A stretch of 64,000 nt of DNA from NCBI RefSeq assembly GCF_006386545.1, contig NZ_SWAR01000023.1:101802-165801 (forward strand), written 5' to 3'. The notes below the pieces were generated by a model, which was not told where the DNA came from, searched no databases, and saw only the letters and a program-made list of their open reading frames with translations. The position numbers and the translations under genes were made by a program. This stretch comes from Methylibium rhizosphaerae. GTDB taxonomy: Bacteria; Pseudomonadota; Gammaproteobacteria; Burkholderiales; Burkholderiaceae_C. Below are positions 20,347 through 29,251 of the stretch, one piece after another (the first letter of the stretch is position 1; each line of letters opens with the position of its first letter).

Positions 20347-22074
20347 ATGAAACGCTTTTCACACCTGTACACCGAGCTCGACGCCACCACCTCCACCAAC
20401 GACAAGGTGGCGGCGCTGCAGCGCTACTTCGCGAGCGCGGCGGCTGAAGACGCTGCCTGGGCGGTGTACTTCCTCGCCGGCGGCAAGCCGCGCCAGGTGG
20501 TGCCGACCGCCGTGCTGCGCGGGCTCGCCTGCCAGGCCGCAGGCATCGACGACTGGCTGTTCGAAGAGAGCTACCAGGCCGTGGGCGACCTCGCCGAGAC
20601 GATTGCCCATGTGCTGCCGCCGCCCGAGGGCGACAGCGACGAAGGCCTGGCCGCCTGGATCGAGCAACGGCTGCTGCCGCTGCGCGGCACCTCGCCGCAG
20701 GAACAGGCCGAGGCCATCGTGCGCTACTGGAACGAGCTCGACTGGCACGGCCGCTTCCTGCTCACCAAGCTCATCGGCGGCGGCTTCCGGGTGGGCGTGA
20801 GCCGGCTGCTGGTGGTGCGTGCGCTCGCAGCGCATGCCGGGCTCGACGCCAAGATCGTGGCCCAGCGCATGATGGGCTACACCGACGGCAAGGCGGCGCC
20901 CGGCCCGCAACGCTATCTCGCGCTGCTGTCGCACGAAGCCGACCTGGAGCGCGACGCCGGCCAGCCGTATCCGTTCTTCCTCGCCCACCAGCTCGAATCC
21001 ATGGCGCCGGATGCCATGGCCGCCAAGCTGGGCGACGCGGCCGGCTGGCTGGTGGAATGGAAGTACGACGGCATCCGCGCGCAGCTGGTCAAGCGGGGCG
21101 GCCAGGTGTGGGTGTGGTCGCGCGGCGAGGAGCTGGTGACCGAACGCTTTCCCGAGGTGGTGGCGCTCGGCGCGGCGCTGCCCAACGGCACGGTGCTCGA
21201 CGGCGAGATCCTCGTGTGGAAGGACGACAGGCCCGCGCCGTTTGCCCTGCTGCAGCAGCGCATCGGCCGCAAGACGCTCACGAAGAAGGTGCTGGCCGAT
21301 GCGCCGGTCACCTTCATGGCCTACGACGTGCTGGAGTGGCAGGGCGTCGACGTGCGCGGCATGCCGCAGCGCGAGCGCCGGTCCCTGCTCGAAGGCATCG
21401 TGGCCGGCGCGAGCCCCATGCCGGTCTCGCCGCTGCAGCAGCGCGCGGGCGGCTGGGCGGAGCTCGCCGCCTTGCGCGAGGAATCTCGCGAGCGAGGAGT
21501 CGAAGGCTTCATGCTCAAGCACCATGCGGCGGGCTATGGCGTGGGCCGCACCAAGGCGGAAGGCACCTGGTGGAAGTGGAAGATCGACCCGATGAGCGTG
21601 GACTGCGTGCTCATCTATGCACAGCGCGGCCATGGCCGGCGCGCCAGCCTCTACACCGACTACACCTTCGCGGTGTGGAGCCGTACGCCGCGCGACGAAG
21701 CCGAGGCGGCCGAGGTGGTGGCGGCCATTGAACGGCGTGACCCGCCCGCGCCTGGCGCGCTGCAGCTGGTGCCCTTCGCCAAGGCCTATTCGGGCCTCAC
21801 CGACGAGGAATTCCGCGAGATCGACCGCGTGATCCGCAACACCACGCTCGAGAAATTCGGCCCGGTGCGCAGCCTGAAACCCACCCTCGTGTTCGAGCTG
21901 GGCTTCGAGGGCATCAACCGCAGCAGCCGCCACAAGAGCGGCATCGCGGTCAGGTTCCCGCGCATGCTGCGCATCCGCCACGACAAGCCGCTGCACGAGG
22001 CCGACACGCTCGCGAGCCTGGAGGCATTGATCACCTCGGGAGCGCCGCTCACTGCAGGCCCTGCCACGCGGTGA
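20347..22074 (+). CDS. ATP-dependent DNA ligase
   Basis: A 575-residue ligase. The N-terminal DNA-binding domain (about residues 1-200) precedes the adenylation domain with the nucleotidyl-acceptor Lys239 in EWKYDGIR. Later motifs are DGEILVW, FMAYDVLEW, GVEGFMLKHH and WWKWKIDP; the C-terminal OB fold follows. The ending, with FELGFEGINRSSRHKSGIAVRFPR, is typical of the bacterial repair ligase that associates with an Lhr-type helicase and exonuclease. It should seal nicks in DNA repair, not replication, which uses the NAD-dependent enzyme. It overlaps the convergent lysE-type gene by 26 bases. Confidence 0.93.
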   Translation: MKRFSHLYTELDATTSTNDKVAALQRYFASAAAEDAAWAVYFLAGGKPRQVVPTAVLRGLACQAAGIDDWLFEESYQAVGDLAETIAHVLPPPEGDSDEGLAAWIEQRLLPLRGTSPQEQAEAIVRYWNELDWHGRFLLTKLIGGGFRVGVSRLLVVRALAAHAGLDAKIVAQRMMGYTDGKAAPGPQRYLALLSHEADLERDAGQPYPFFLAHQLESMAPDAMAAKLGDAAGWLVEWKYDGIRAQLVKRGGQVWVWSRGEELVTERFPEVVALGAALPNGTVLDGEILVWKDDRPAPFALLQQRIGRKTLTKKVLADAPVTFMAYDVLEWQGVDVRGMPQRERRSLLEGIVAGASPMPVSPLQQRAGGWAELAALREESRERGVEGFMLKHHAAGYGVGRTKAEGTWWKWKIDPMSVDCVLIYAQRGHGRRASLYTDYTFAVWSRTPRDEAEAAEVVAAIERRDPPAPGALQLVPFAKAYSGLTDEEFREIDRVIRNTTLEKFGPVRSLKPTLVFELGFEGINRSSRHKSGIAVRFPRMLRIRHDKPLHEADTLASLEALITSGAPLTAGPATR

Positions 22075-22675
22075 AGGCCGCGGTGCCGATCAGCAGCACG
22101 GCCACCACCCGCAGCATCAGCCGCTGCGATCCGGCGTCCGATTCCAGCCAGCGACGGCTGCGTGCCGCCAGCAGGGCGAGCGAACCGTAGACGCCGGCCT
22201 GGGTGGCGGCGGTGATGACGGCGAGCGCTGCCGCCTGCCACCATACCGAGCCGCGCTCGGGGTGCACGAACTGCGGCACCACCGCCAGCGTGAACAGGTA
22301 GGCCTTCGGATTGAGCAGGCTGGTCAGCATGGCCCCGCGGAACGCGCTGGCCGGCGATGCCTGCGCCGGCGAGCCCAGCTCCAGCGCACCGGCCGGAGCG
22401 CGCCACAGGCTGACGCCGATCCAGGCCACGTACAGGGCACCGGCCAGCAGCATGAAGGTGAAGAGCCCGGGCACGAGCTGCAGCACCAGCGCCACGCCGA
22501 GCACGCCCATCGCCATGTGGCACAGGCCGCCGGCCATCGTGCCCACCACCGCGGCCATGCCGGCGCGCCGCCCGCCGGCGAGCGTGTTGCCCAGCACGAA
22601 GGCCATGTCCATGCCGGGCAGCACGATGATGCCGAACACCAGCGCAAAGTAGACGGCCAGTTCGCCTGCCTGCAT
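22049..22675 (-). CDS. LysE family translocator
   Basis: A 208-residue membrane protein with about six hydrophobic segments, of the LysE/RhtB exporters that pump out amino acids or derivatives. The N-terminal AVYFALVFGIIVLPGMDMAF (LPGPD-like) and the GAMLTSLLNPKAYLFTLAV block (LNPK motif) are diagnostic. It diverges from a WYL-domain regulator, and an inverted repeat lies in the 90-base gap, so that regulator probably controls it. Its 3' end overlaps the ligase gene, which faces it. The exported substrate is unknown. Confidence 0.88.
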   Translation of the reverse strand: MQAGELAVYFALVFGIIVLPGMDMAFVLGNTLAGGRRAGMAAVVGTMAGGLCHMAMGVLGVALVLQLVPGLFTFMLLAGALYVAWIGVSLWRAPAGALELGSPAQASPASAFRGAMLTSLLNPKAYLFTLAVVPQFVHPERGSVWWQAAALAVITAATQAGVYGSLALLAARSRRWLESDAGSQRLMLRVVAVLLIGTAAFTAWQGLQ

Positions 22676-22720
22676 GGGTCACCTCGAAACGTTCAGTGGA
22701 GAGGGTTCGCAGCGTAGGAC

Positions 22721-22749
22721 CGATATAGGGCGGATCGAGTCCTATATCG
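22721..22749. promoter_or_regulatory. 9-bp inverted repeat operator between lysE-type gene and WYL regulator
   Basis: CGATATAGG (22721-22729) and CCTATATCG (22741-22749) are perfect inverted repeats separated by eleven bases, so their centres are twenty bases (two helical turns) apart. They lie between the two divergent genes, only 16 bases from the regulator ATG. This is the expected place for an autoregulatory operator that also represses the exporter. Confidence 0.7.
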
Positions 22750-22765
22750 AACTAGACTGCGACGC

Positions 22766-23725
22766 ATGGCTGCCACCCCGACCACCCGCGTCCTTGCCGT
22801 GCTGGAGCTGCTCCAGGCGCGCGGCACGGTCGAGGGTGCGCTGCTGGCCGAACGGCTGCAGGTGGACCGGCGCACCGTGCGGCGCTACATCGCCGCGCTC
22901 GCCGGGCTGGGCATCCCCATCGAGGCGGAGCGCGGCCGCTACGGCGGCTACCGGCTGATGCCGGGCTTCCGCCTGCCGCCGCTGATGTTCACCGACGACG
23001 AGGCGCTCGCGCTCACCATCGGCCTCGCCGCCGCGCGCCATCTGGGCCTGGCCGAAGCCGCGCCGGCGGTGGCCAGCGCGCAGTCCAAGCTCGAACGGGT
23101 CACGCCCCCGGCCCTCAAGCGCCGCATCCGCGCCGTGAGCGAGACGATCGCACTCGACCTGGCCCGCGCGCCGGCCGCCAACAACGCCGCGCTGGTGACG
23201 CTCGGCGCCGCGGCGCTGGCGCAGCAGCGCGTGGCCCTGCGCTACCGGTCGGCGCAGCAGGAGGCCTCGTCGCGCGAGTTCGATCCCTACGGCCTGGGCT
23301 ACCGCGGCGGGCGCTGGTACGCGGTGGGCCATTGCCACCTGCGCGGCGGCCTGCGCTCGTTCCGGCTCGACCGCATCGAATCGGTGGAGCCGGTGCCGGC
23401 GAGCTTCCTGCGGCCCGAAGGCTTCGATGTGCTGGCCCACCTCGCCGAGTCCCTCGCCACGCTGCCGCGTGCGTTTGCGGTGGAGGTGCTGCTGGCCGCC
23501 CCCATCGAGAAGGCCCGCGCCGAGCTGTTCGCCGCCTTCGGCGTGCTGGAGGCCTTGCCCGAAGGCGGCGTGCTGCTGCGCACCCAGGCCGACTCGCTCG
23601 ACTGGGTGGCGCGCGAGCTGGCGCGCCTGCCGTTCGGCTTCGAAGTGCGCAAGCCGCGTGCGCTCAAGGACGCCATGGCGGCGCATGCGCGGCGGCTGCT
23701 TGCAGCCGCAACGGCAGCGGGGTGA
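22766..23725 (+). CDS. YafY-type transcriptional regulator (HTH-11 plus WYL domains)
   Basis: A 319-residue protein with an N-terminal winged helix (LLAERLQVDRRTVRRYIAAL, recognition helix around residues 28-48), a linker with RGRYGGYRLMPG, and a WYL domain around FDPYGLGYRGGRWYAVGHC and LDRIESVEP. WYL domains bind small ligands or nucleic acid and change DNA binding. It lies divergent from a LysE-type exporter with a palindromic operator between, and is followed by a Na/Pi cotransporter. I infer ligand-responsive control of the exporter. Confidence 0.9.
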   Translation: MAATPTTRVLAVLELLQARGTVEGALLAERLQVDRRTVRRYIAALAGLGIPIEAERGRYGGYRLMPGFRLPPLMFTDDEALALTIGLAAARHLGLAEAAPAVASAQSKLERVTPPALKRRIRAVSETIALDLARAPAANNAALVTLGAAALAQQRVALRYRSAQQEASSREFDPYGLGYRGGRWYAVGHCHLRGGLRSFRLDRIESVEPVPASFLRPEGFDVLAHLAESLATLPRAFAVEVLLAAPIEKARAELFAAFGVLEALPEGGVLLRTQADSLDWVARELARLPFGFEVRKPRALKDAMAAHARRLLAAATAAG

Positions 23726-23777
23726 AGCCTGGCCCGGCCTGTGCTACAAGACCAGCCAGGACCGACAACAACACCTC

Positions 23778-25490
23778 ATGCTGCACCTGCTGAACCTGCT
23801 GGCCGCGATTGCCCTGCTCGTGTGGGGCACGCAGATCGTGCGCACCGGCATCCTGCGGGTCTTCGGCGAGAACCTGCGTCACGTCCTGGCCAGGAGCACC
23901 AGCAACCGGTTCTCTGCGCTGCTGGCCGGCATGGGCGTTGCGAGCCTGGTGCAGTCGGCCACCGCCACCTGCCTGATCGTGTCGTCGTTCGTCGGCAAGG
24001 GGCTGGTGGCCACCGCGGCCGCGCTGGTGGTGATGCTCGGCGCCGACGTGGGCACGGCGCTCATGGCGGTGGTGTTCTCGTTCGACCTGTCGTGGCTGTC
24101 GCCGCTGCTGCTGTTCTCGGGCGTGGTGATGTACATCTCGCGCGAGAAGACCACCGTCGGTCGCCTGGGCCGGGTGGCCATCGGCCTCGGGCTCATCACG
24201 CTGGCCCTCCAGCTCATCGTCGAAACGACCCGGCCGCTCACCCAGTCGCCGGTGCTGCGCGAGATCATCGTGGCGCTGCCCAACGAGATCTCGCTCGACA
24301 TCCTGCTGGGGGCGCTGCTCACCGTGATGGCCTATTCGAGCCTGGCCATCGTGCTGCTGACGGCCACGCTGGCCTCCCAGGGGCTGGTGCCGGTGACGGT
24401 GGCGCTCGGCCTCGTGCTGGGCGCCAACCTGGGCAGCGGCTTCCTGGCCATGCTGTCCACCGCGCGGGCCGACGTGGCCACGCGCCGCCTGCCGGTGGGC
24501 AACCTGCTGTTCAAGCTGGGCGGCTGCGCCATCGCGATCCCGCTGCTGCCGCAGGCCCATGTGCTGCTGCAGGACTACGTGCACGTGGTGCAGCAGCAGG
24601 TGGTGCTGTTCCACCTCGGCTTCAACATCCTGCTGGCGCTGGTGTTCGCAGGATTCACCGGCCCGCTGGCCAGGGCGCTCGAACGCTGGCTGGTGGCGCC
24701 CTCTGCTCCCCCGGGCAGCACCCGGCCGCAACACCTCGACAAGCTGGCGCTGGCCACGCCCTCGCTGGCCATCTCGTGCGCGGCCCGCGAGGCGCTGCAC
24801 CAGGCCGACGTGGTGGAGACCATGCTGCGCGGCATCCTGCCGGTCATCCGCAACAACGACCTCGTGCTCGCCGAGCAGCTGCGCGACATGGACGACACGG
24901 TGGACGACCTGTACTCGGCCATCAAGTTCTACCTGACCCAGGTGTCGCGCGAGGCGCTGTCCGAAAAGGAAAGCCGGCGCTGGGCCGACATCATCTCCTT
25001 CACCATCAACATGGAGCAGATCGGCGACATCATCGAGCGGGTGCTCGAGGACGTGGAGGACAAGAAGATCCGCAAGAACCGGCGCTTCTCCGAGGCCGGC
25101 ATGGGCGAGATCGCCGACCTGCACGAACGCCTGGTGTCCAACCTGCGGCTGGGCATGAGCGTCTTCCTGCACGGCAACGTGCGCGATGCGCGGCGCCTGC
25201 TCGAAGAAAAGGCCCAGTTCCGCGACCTCGAGTACCGCTACGCCAACACCCACATCGCGCGCCTGCGCGACAACACGGCCGAAAGCATCGAGACCAGCTC
25301 GCTGCACCTGGACCTCATCAGCGACCTCAAGCGCATCAACTCGCACATCTGCTCGATCGCCTACCCGATCCTCGAATCGGCCGGCGCGCTGACGCAGACC
25401 CGCCTGCGCCACTCGCGGCTGGCGGGCATGGACACCGAGCAGGGCGCCGACACCCAGGCATCACGCTTGCACAGCACGCACGACGGCTGA
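23778..25490 (+). CDS. Na/Pi cotransporter family protein (PhoU-like C-terminal domain)
   Basis: A 570-residue protein. The N-terminal half has two copies of the NptA/Na-Pi repeat: ATSTNRFSALLAGMG-like segments with LVQSATATCLIVSSFVGKG, and later VLGANLGSGFLAML. Multiple hydrophobic helices end near residue 310. The C-terminal 250 residues are helical and charged, like PhoU (DMDDTVDDLYSAIKFYLTQV, FTINMEQIGDIIERVLEDV). The family imports phosphate with sodium, and the PhoU-like domain probably regulates transport. A 52-base gap separates it from the WYL regulator. Confidence 0.9.
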   Translation: MLHLLNLLAAIALLVWGTQIVRTGILRVFGENLRHVLARSTSNRFSALLAGMGVASLVQSATATCLIVSSFVGKGLVATAAALVVMLGADVGTALMAVVFSFDLSWLSPLLLFSGVVMYISREKTTVGRLGRVAIGLGLITLALQLIVETTRPLTQSPVLREIIVALPNEISLDILLGALLTVMAYSSLAIVLLTATLASQGLVPVTVALGLVLGANLGSGFLAMLSTARADVATRRLPVGNLLFKLGGCAIAIPLLPQAHVLLQDYVHVVQQQVVLFHLGFNILLALVFAGFTGPLARALERWLVAPSAPPGSTRPQHLDKLALATPSLAISCAAREALHQADVVETMLRGILPVIRNNDLVLAEQLRDMDDTVDDLYSAIKFYLTQVSREALSEKESRRWADIISFTINMEQIGDIIERVLEDVEDKKIRKNRRFSEAGMGEIADLHERLVSNLRLGMSVFLHGNVRDARRLLEEKAQFRDLEYRYANTHIARLRDNTAESIETSSLHLDLISDLKRINSHICSIAYPILESAGALTQTRLRHSRLAGMDTEQGADTQASRLHSTHDG

Positions 25491-25545
25491 AGGCTTGCGC
25501 AACGGTCCGCAAAGCCGGCCTTTCGAAAGACGCTGGAGGCTTTGC

Positions 25546-26409
25546 ATGCGACATCGCCGCATCGACGTGGGCGGACACGGCATCTTCTACCGCGAGGACG
25601 GCCCGGCTGATGCGCCGGTGCTGCTCCTGCCGCACGGCTACCCCTGTTCGTCGTACCAGTACCGCAGGCTCTTGCCGGCGCTGGCCGACCGCTGGCGCAC
25701 TGTGGCGCCCGACTTCCCCGGCTTCGGCTACAGCGCCACCCCCGACCCGTCGGCATTCGCCTTCGACTTCGACGGCTATGCCGACTTCCTGGCCCGGTTT
25801 GCAGACGCGCTCGGCCTCGCGCGCTATGCGCTGTGGCTGCACGACTACGGCTCGCAGATCGGCCTGCGCCATGCGATCGCCCACCCGGGGCGCATCGCGG
25901 CGCTGGTCATCCAGAACGGCGACATCTACGAAGACGTGCTCGGCCCCAAGTACGCGGCCATCCAGGCCTACTGGAAGGACAAGACGCCGCAGACCCACCG
26001 CGTGCTGGAGGAGGCCGTCAGCGAAGAAGGCTTCCGGCACGAGTTCGTGGGCGAGGTGGGCGCCACGGTGGCCGAGCGCGTGCCGCCGGACCTGTGGAAG
26101 CTGCACTGGCCATTGATGAACACGCCGGAGCGCCGCCGCATCAGCGTGGGTCTCATGGAAAAGCTGGAAGAGAACCTGACATGGTTCCCGCGCTACCAGG
26201 CCTGGCTGCGCGAGCGGCAGCCGCCTGCCCTCATCGTCTGGGGGCCCGAGGACGGCTACATGCCGGCCGAGTCGGCGCGCGCCTACCTGCGCGACCTGCC
26301 GCAGGCGCAGCTGCACCTGCTGGAGGGCGCGGGCCACTGGCTGCTGGAAACGCATTTCGACGAGGCGCTGCCGCTGGTGCGCGACTTCCTGTCGCGCAGC
26401 CTGGCCTGA
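25546..26409 (+). CDS. alpha/beta hydrolase with Asp nucleophile (epoxide hydrolase/haloalkane dehalogenase-like)
   Basis: A 287-residue alpha/beta hydrolase starting at ATG 25546 behind a GGAGG site. The oxyanion segment is PHGYPCSSYQYR. The nucleophile elbow is LWLHDYGSQIG, with Asp where lipases and esterases have Ser. Asp nucleophiles are characteristic of epoxide hydrolases and haloalkane/fluoroacetate dehalogenases. The catalytic acid may be in WGPEDGYMP, and the His is in EGAGHWLLE. Trp and Tyr residues in the cap region could bind an epoxide oxygen or halide. The natural substrate is unknown, and it has no obvious operon partner. Confidence 0.85.
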   Translation: MRHRRIDVGGHGIFYREDGPADAPVLLLPHGYPCSSYQYRRLLPALADRWRTVAPDFPGFGYSATPDPSAFAFDFDGYADFLARFADALGLARYALWLHDYGSQIGLRHAIAHPGRIAALVIQNGDIYEDVLGPKYAAIQAYWKDKTPQTHRVLEEAVSEEGFRHEFVGEVGATVAERVPPDLWKLHWPLMNTPERRRISVGLMEKLEENLTWFPRYQAWLRERQPPALIVWGPEDGYMPAESARAYLRDLPQAQLHLLEGAGHWLLETHFDEALPLVRDFLSRSLA

Positions 26410-26426
26410 CGCGCTGACTCAGCGAT

Positions 26427-27818
26427 TCAGCGACCCAGCAGCTCCATGGCCGGCACGAACTCTCGCGCGACGGCTGCGGCGCCGTCATGCCGGTGGTCGG
26501 CGACCACCCAGCGCCCGCCCACCATCACGTCGCGCCAGGGCCGGCCGGGGCTCGAGAAGACGAGGGCGTCGAGCACATGTGATGCCGGCACGCCGAGCAG
26601 GTTGGGGCTCGACAGGTCGACCACCAGCGCATCGGCCCGCGCACCGGGCACCAGGCCCCAGCGGGCGAAGCCGGCGGCCCGGGCACCGGCCTGCTGCGCC
26701 AGCTTGAACAGCCGTGCGGCCGTGCCGGGCTGGCAGCGCTCGGGCGCCGCGCTCACGTTGCGCTGCCGCAGCGCAAGGCGCTGGCCATAGTCGAGCCAGC
26801 GCAGCTCCTCGGGCCATGCGCGGGTGACCTGGCTGTCGGAGCCGATGGCCAGCGGCACGCCGGCGGCCAGCCAGCCGGGCAGGTCGGCCAGGCCGTCGCC
26901 GAGGTTGGCTTCGGTGCTGGGGCACAGCACCACGCCGGCCCCGCTGGCGGCCACGGCCTCGATCTCCTCGCGGGTGCTGTGAGTGGCATGCACCAGCTGC
27001 CAGCGGGCGTCGAGCCGCGCATGGTGGGCAAGCCATTCGATCGGGCGCAGGCCGGTGGCGGCCTGGCAGTCGGCCACTTCGCGCAACTGCTCGGCCACGT
27101 GCACATGGATCGGACCGTCGAACGACTCGGCCAGGCGTTCCAGCGTGGCAATGGACTCGGGGGCCGCCGCCCGCAGCGAATGCACCGCGACGCCGGCATT
27201 CAGCAGCGGCCGGCCGCTGGCCGCCAGCGCCTGCGCGGCCTGCCACACGTCCTGCGCGCTGCTGCGAAAGCGCCGCTGGTCTTCGCGCAAGCCGGGCTGG
27301 GTGAAGCCGGCGCGTTCATAGAGCACCGGCATCACGGTGAGGCCGATGCCGGCCTGCGCCGCCGCGTCGGCCAGCGCCCAGCTCAGCGCCAGCGGATCGT
27401 CATAGGGGCGGCCGTCGGGTGTGTGCTGCAGGTAGTGGAACTCGCACACCTGCGTGTAGCCGCCGCGCAGCAGCTCCACGTACAGCTGCGCCGCCACCGC
27501 CCGCAACTGCCCGGGCGAGATGCGCAGCGCCACCCGGTACATGCGGTCGCGCCAGGACCAGAAGTCGTCCTCGCCGCTGTCGCGCCGCTCGGCGAGGCCG
27601 GCCATCGCCCGCTGGAAGGCATGGCTGTGCGCATCGACCAGGCCGGGCAGCACCGGGCCGGCCAGGCGATGCGCGTCGGGCGGGCAGGGCACCCCGGCGC
27701 GCACTTCGGCCCAGCGGCCGTCGGCACCTGGCCGCAGCAGCACGTCGGCCTGCCAGCCGTCCTGCAGCCAGGCCTGTGCGGCCCACATCGGCGGATGCGG
27801 CTGATGCGGCGAGCTCAC
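26427..27818 (-). CDS. hutF: formimidoylglutamate deiminase
   Basis: A 463-residue amidohydrolase that deaminates N-formimidoyl-L-glutamate to N-formyl-L-glutamate in the Pseudomonas-type five-step histidine pathway. The N-terminal metal site is in LVDAHSHAFQRAMAG (HxH). Later ligands are in HVHVAEQ, LVHATHST, and SDSQVTRAWPEELRWLDYGQ (metal Asp). The start is a GTG at 27818 that overlaps the hutG stop (GTGA), with TGGAGG five bases before it. The adjacent hutG completes the pair of enzymes that distinguishes this branch from the formamide-releasing one. Confidence 0.95.
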   Translation of the reverse strand: MSSPHQPHPPMWAAQAWLQDGWQADVLLRPGADGRWAEVRAGVPCPPDAHRLAGPVLPGLVDAHSHAFQRAMAGLAERRDSGEDDFWSWRDRMYRVALRISPGQLRAVAAQLYVELLRGGYTQVCEFHYLQHTPDGRPYDDPLALSWALADAAAQAGIGLTVMPVLYERAGFTQPGLREDQRRFRSSAQDVWQAAQALAASGRPLLNAGVAVHSLRAAAPESIATLERLAESFDGPIHVHVAEQLREVADCQAATGLRPIEWLAHHARLDARWQLVHATHSTREEIEAVAASGAGVVLCPSTEANLGDGLADLPGWLAAGVPLAIGSDSQVTRAWPEELRWLDYGQRLALRQRNVSAAPERCQPGTAARLFKLAQQAGARAAGFARWGLVPGARADALVVDLSSPNLLGVPASHVLDALVFSSPGRPWRDVMVGGRWVVADHRHDGAAAVAREFVPAMELLGR

Positions 27819-28615
27819 GCCGGCCTCCAGGCGAGCAGGGTCTCGAGCAGCCGGCGCAGCAGCGGCTGCACCCGGGCGGCGGCGGCCTCGTCGTAGCCGA
27901 ACGGCGGTGTCTCGTGCATGTAGCAGTGCCAGCACATCTCGAGCTGGATGGCGTGCACGCCCTCGCCGGGGCGGCCGTAGTGGCGGGTGATGTAGCCGCC
28001 CTTGAAGCGGCCGTCGACCACCTGCGTGTAGTCGTGCTGCGAGGCCAGCAGCGCGGCGAGACGCTCGCGCAGGGACGCAGCGCAGCTCGTGCCACTGGCG
28101 GTGCCCAGGTTCAGCTCGGGCAGCCGGCCTTCGAAGAGCCAGGGCAGCTCGCCCTTGATGCTGTGGCCGTCGAACAGCACCGCATGGCCATGCTCGGCGC
28201 GCAGGCGCTCGAGTTCGCCTCGCAGCGCGTCGTGATACGGCTGCCAGCAGGTCTCGCGGCGCCGTGCCACTTCGGCGGCATCGGGCGCCTGGCCTTCGAG
28301 GTAGAGCGGCTCGCCGGTGAAGAAACGGGTGGGGCAGAGCTCGGTGTTGCTGCCGCCCGGGTACATGGGTGTGTCGTCGGGCGGGCGGTTCAGGTCGATC
28401 ACGTAGCGGGCCAGGCGCGGCACGATGAGGCTGGCACCCAGCTCGCGCACGAAGCCGTAGAGGCGTTCGAGGTGGCGGTCGGCGTCTTCCACCGCCAGGG
28501 CGCGCGGCTGCAGCCGAGGCTGCAGCTCGGCCGGGATCTCGGTGCCGACGTGCGGCAGGCTGACGAGCAGCGGCCGGGTGCCGCGGTGCAGTGTGTGGGT
28601 GGCGGTGGTGATCAT
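27815..28615 (-). CDS. hutG: N-formylglutamate deformylase
   Basis: A 266-residue enzyme that hydrolyses N-formyl-L-glutamate to glutamate and formate, the last step of this histidine route. Recognisable parts are SLPHVGTEIPAELQPRL, VIDLNRPPDDTPMYPGGS, LFDGHSIKGELP and the C-terminal ITRHYGRPGEGVHAIQLEM. The ATG (28615) overlaps the hutD stop and the stop overlaps the hutF start, so the three genes are coupled. A formimidoylglutamase of the arginase fold, also called HutG in other bacteria, is excluded because the motifs are those of the FGase family. Confidence 0.94.
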   Translation of the reverse strand: MITTATHTLHRGTRPLLVSLPHVGTEIPAELQPRLQPRALAVEDADRHLERLYGFVRELGASLIVPRLARYVIDLNRPPDDTPMYPGGSNTELCPTRFFTGEPLYLEGQAPDAAEVARRRETCWQPYHDALRGELERLRAEHGHAVLFDGHSIKGELPWLFEGRLPELNLGTASGTSCAASLRERLAALLASQHDYTQVVDGRFKGGYITRHYGRPGEGVHAIQLEMCWHCYMHETPPFGYDEAAAARVQPLLRRLLETLLAWRPA

Positions 28616-29229
28616 GGGGTTCGCGTGTCCTGCTGTGGCATGGCGCCCATCCACCAGGCACGCAGCGCACCGGCCGGCGGTTGCTGCGGCATGAAGCGCC
28701 ACACGCCGTCGGGCGGGGCCTGCCACCAGGCCAGTGCATGGGCGGGCACCGGCCATTGCGCGCCGTCGTCGCGCTGCAGCGTGCCGGGCACCGTGGTGTA
28801 GAGGGCATGCAGCCCGGCGGCGCAGCAGCGCGGCTCGCCCGGAAGCACCGCATCGAATGCGCCGGTCGCCCGGCCGCGCCTCACCATCAGGTTGAGGTCG
28901 CGCGTGGGGCCGTTGCGCAGCGTGCAGGCGGGTCCCAGGGCGCCGTCGAAGCGATGAGGCTCGCTTCGCGGGCCGAGCTCCAGGGGCGCTTCGCCGTCGT
29001 GGCCCAGCCGCACGCCCTCGCCCTCGAGCACGACGAACCAGCGCTCGATGCCAGGGTAGGCGGAGAACGGGCCGTCGCTGTCGATGTCGGCCACGCTCAC
29101 CCGCAGCGCCCAGTCGTGCGGTGCGGGCCAGGCGAGCAGCTCGCGCGTGAGCCCGCCGCCGTTGCGCCACGGCACCGGCGCCGCATCGGCGAGCCGCACG
29201 AGGCGAACGCTTTCCAAGGGGGGCTTCAC
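28612..29229 (-). CDS. hutD: HutD family protein
   Basis: A 205-residue cupin-like protein. Diagnostic text is PVPWRNGGGLTRELLAWP, WALRVSVADIDSDGPFSAYPG and RNGPTRDLNLMVRRG. HutD proteins are thought to set an upper limit on hut operon activity; they bind a small ligand, possibly formylglutamate. The start is GTG 29229, preceded by GGAG six bases away. An ATG 51 bases further upstream lies inside hutC and is rejected. The gene sits 22 bases downstream of hutC, and its stop overlaps the hutG start. Confidence 0.93.
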   Translation of the reverse strand: MKPPLESVRLVRLADAAPVPWRNGGGLTRELLAWPAPHDWALRVSVADIDSDGPFSAYPGIERWFVVLEGEGVRLGHDGEAPLELGPRSEPHRFDGALGPACTLRNGPTRDLNLMVRRGRATGAFDAVLPGEPRCCAAGLHALYTTVPGTLQRDDGAQWPVPAHALAWWQAPPDGVWRFMPQQPPAGALRAWWMGAMPQQDTRTP

Positions 29230-29251
29230 GACGGCTCCTGCAAGGCTGCGC

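Noticed and set aside
26427..28853. Fused HutF-like long open frame
   Set aside because: The upstream part is antisense or out-of-frame text over hutG; the true hutF starts at the GTG overlapping the hutG stop.
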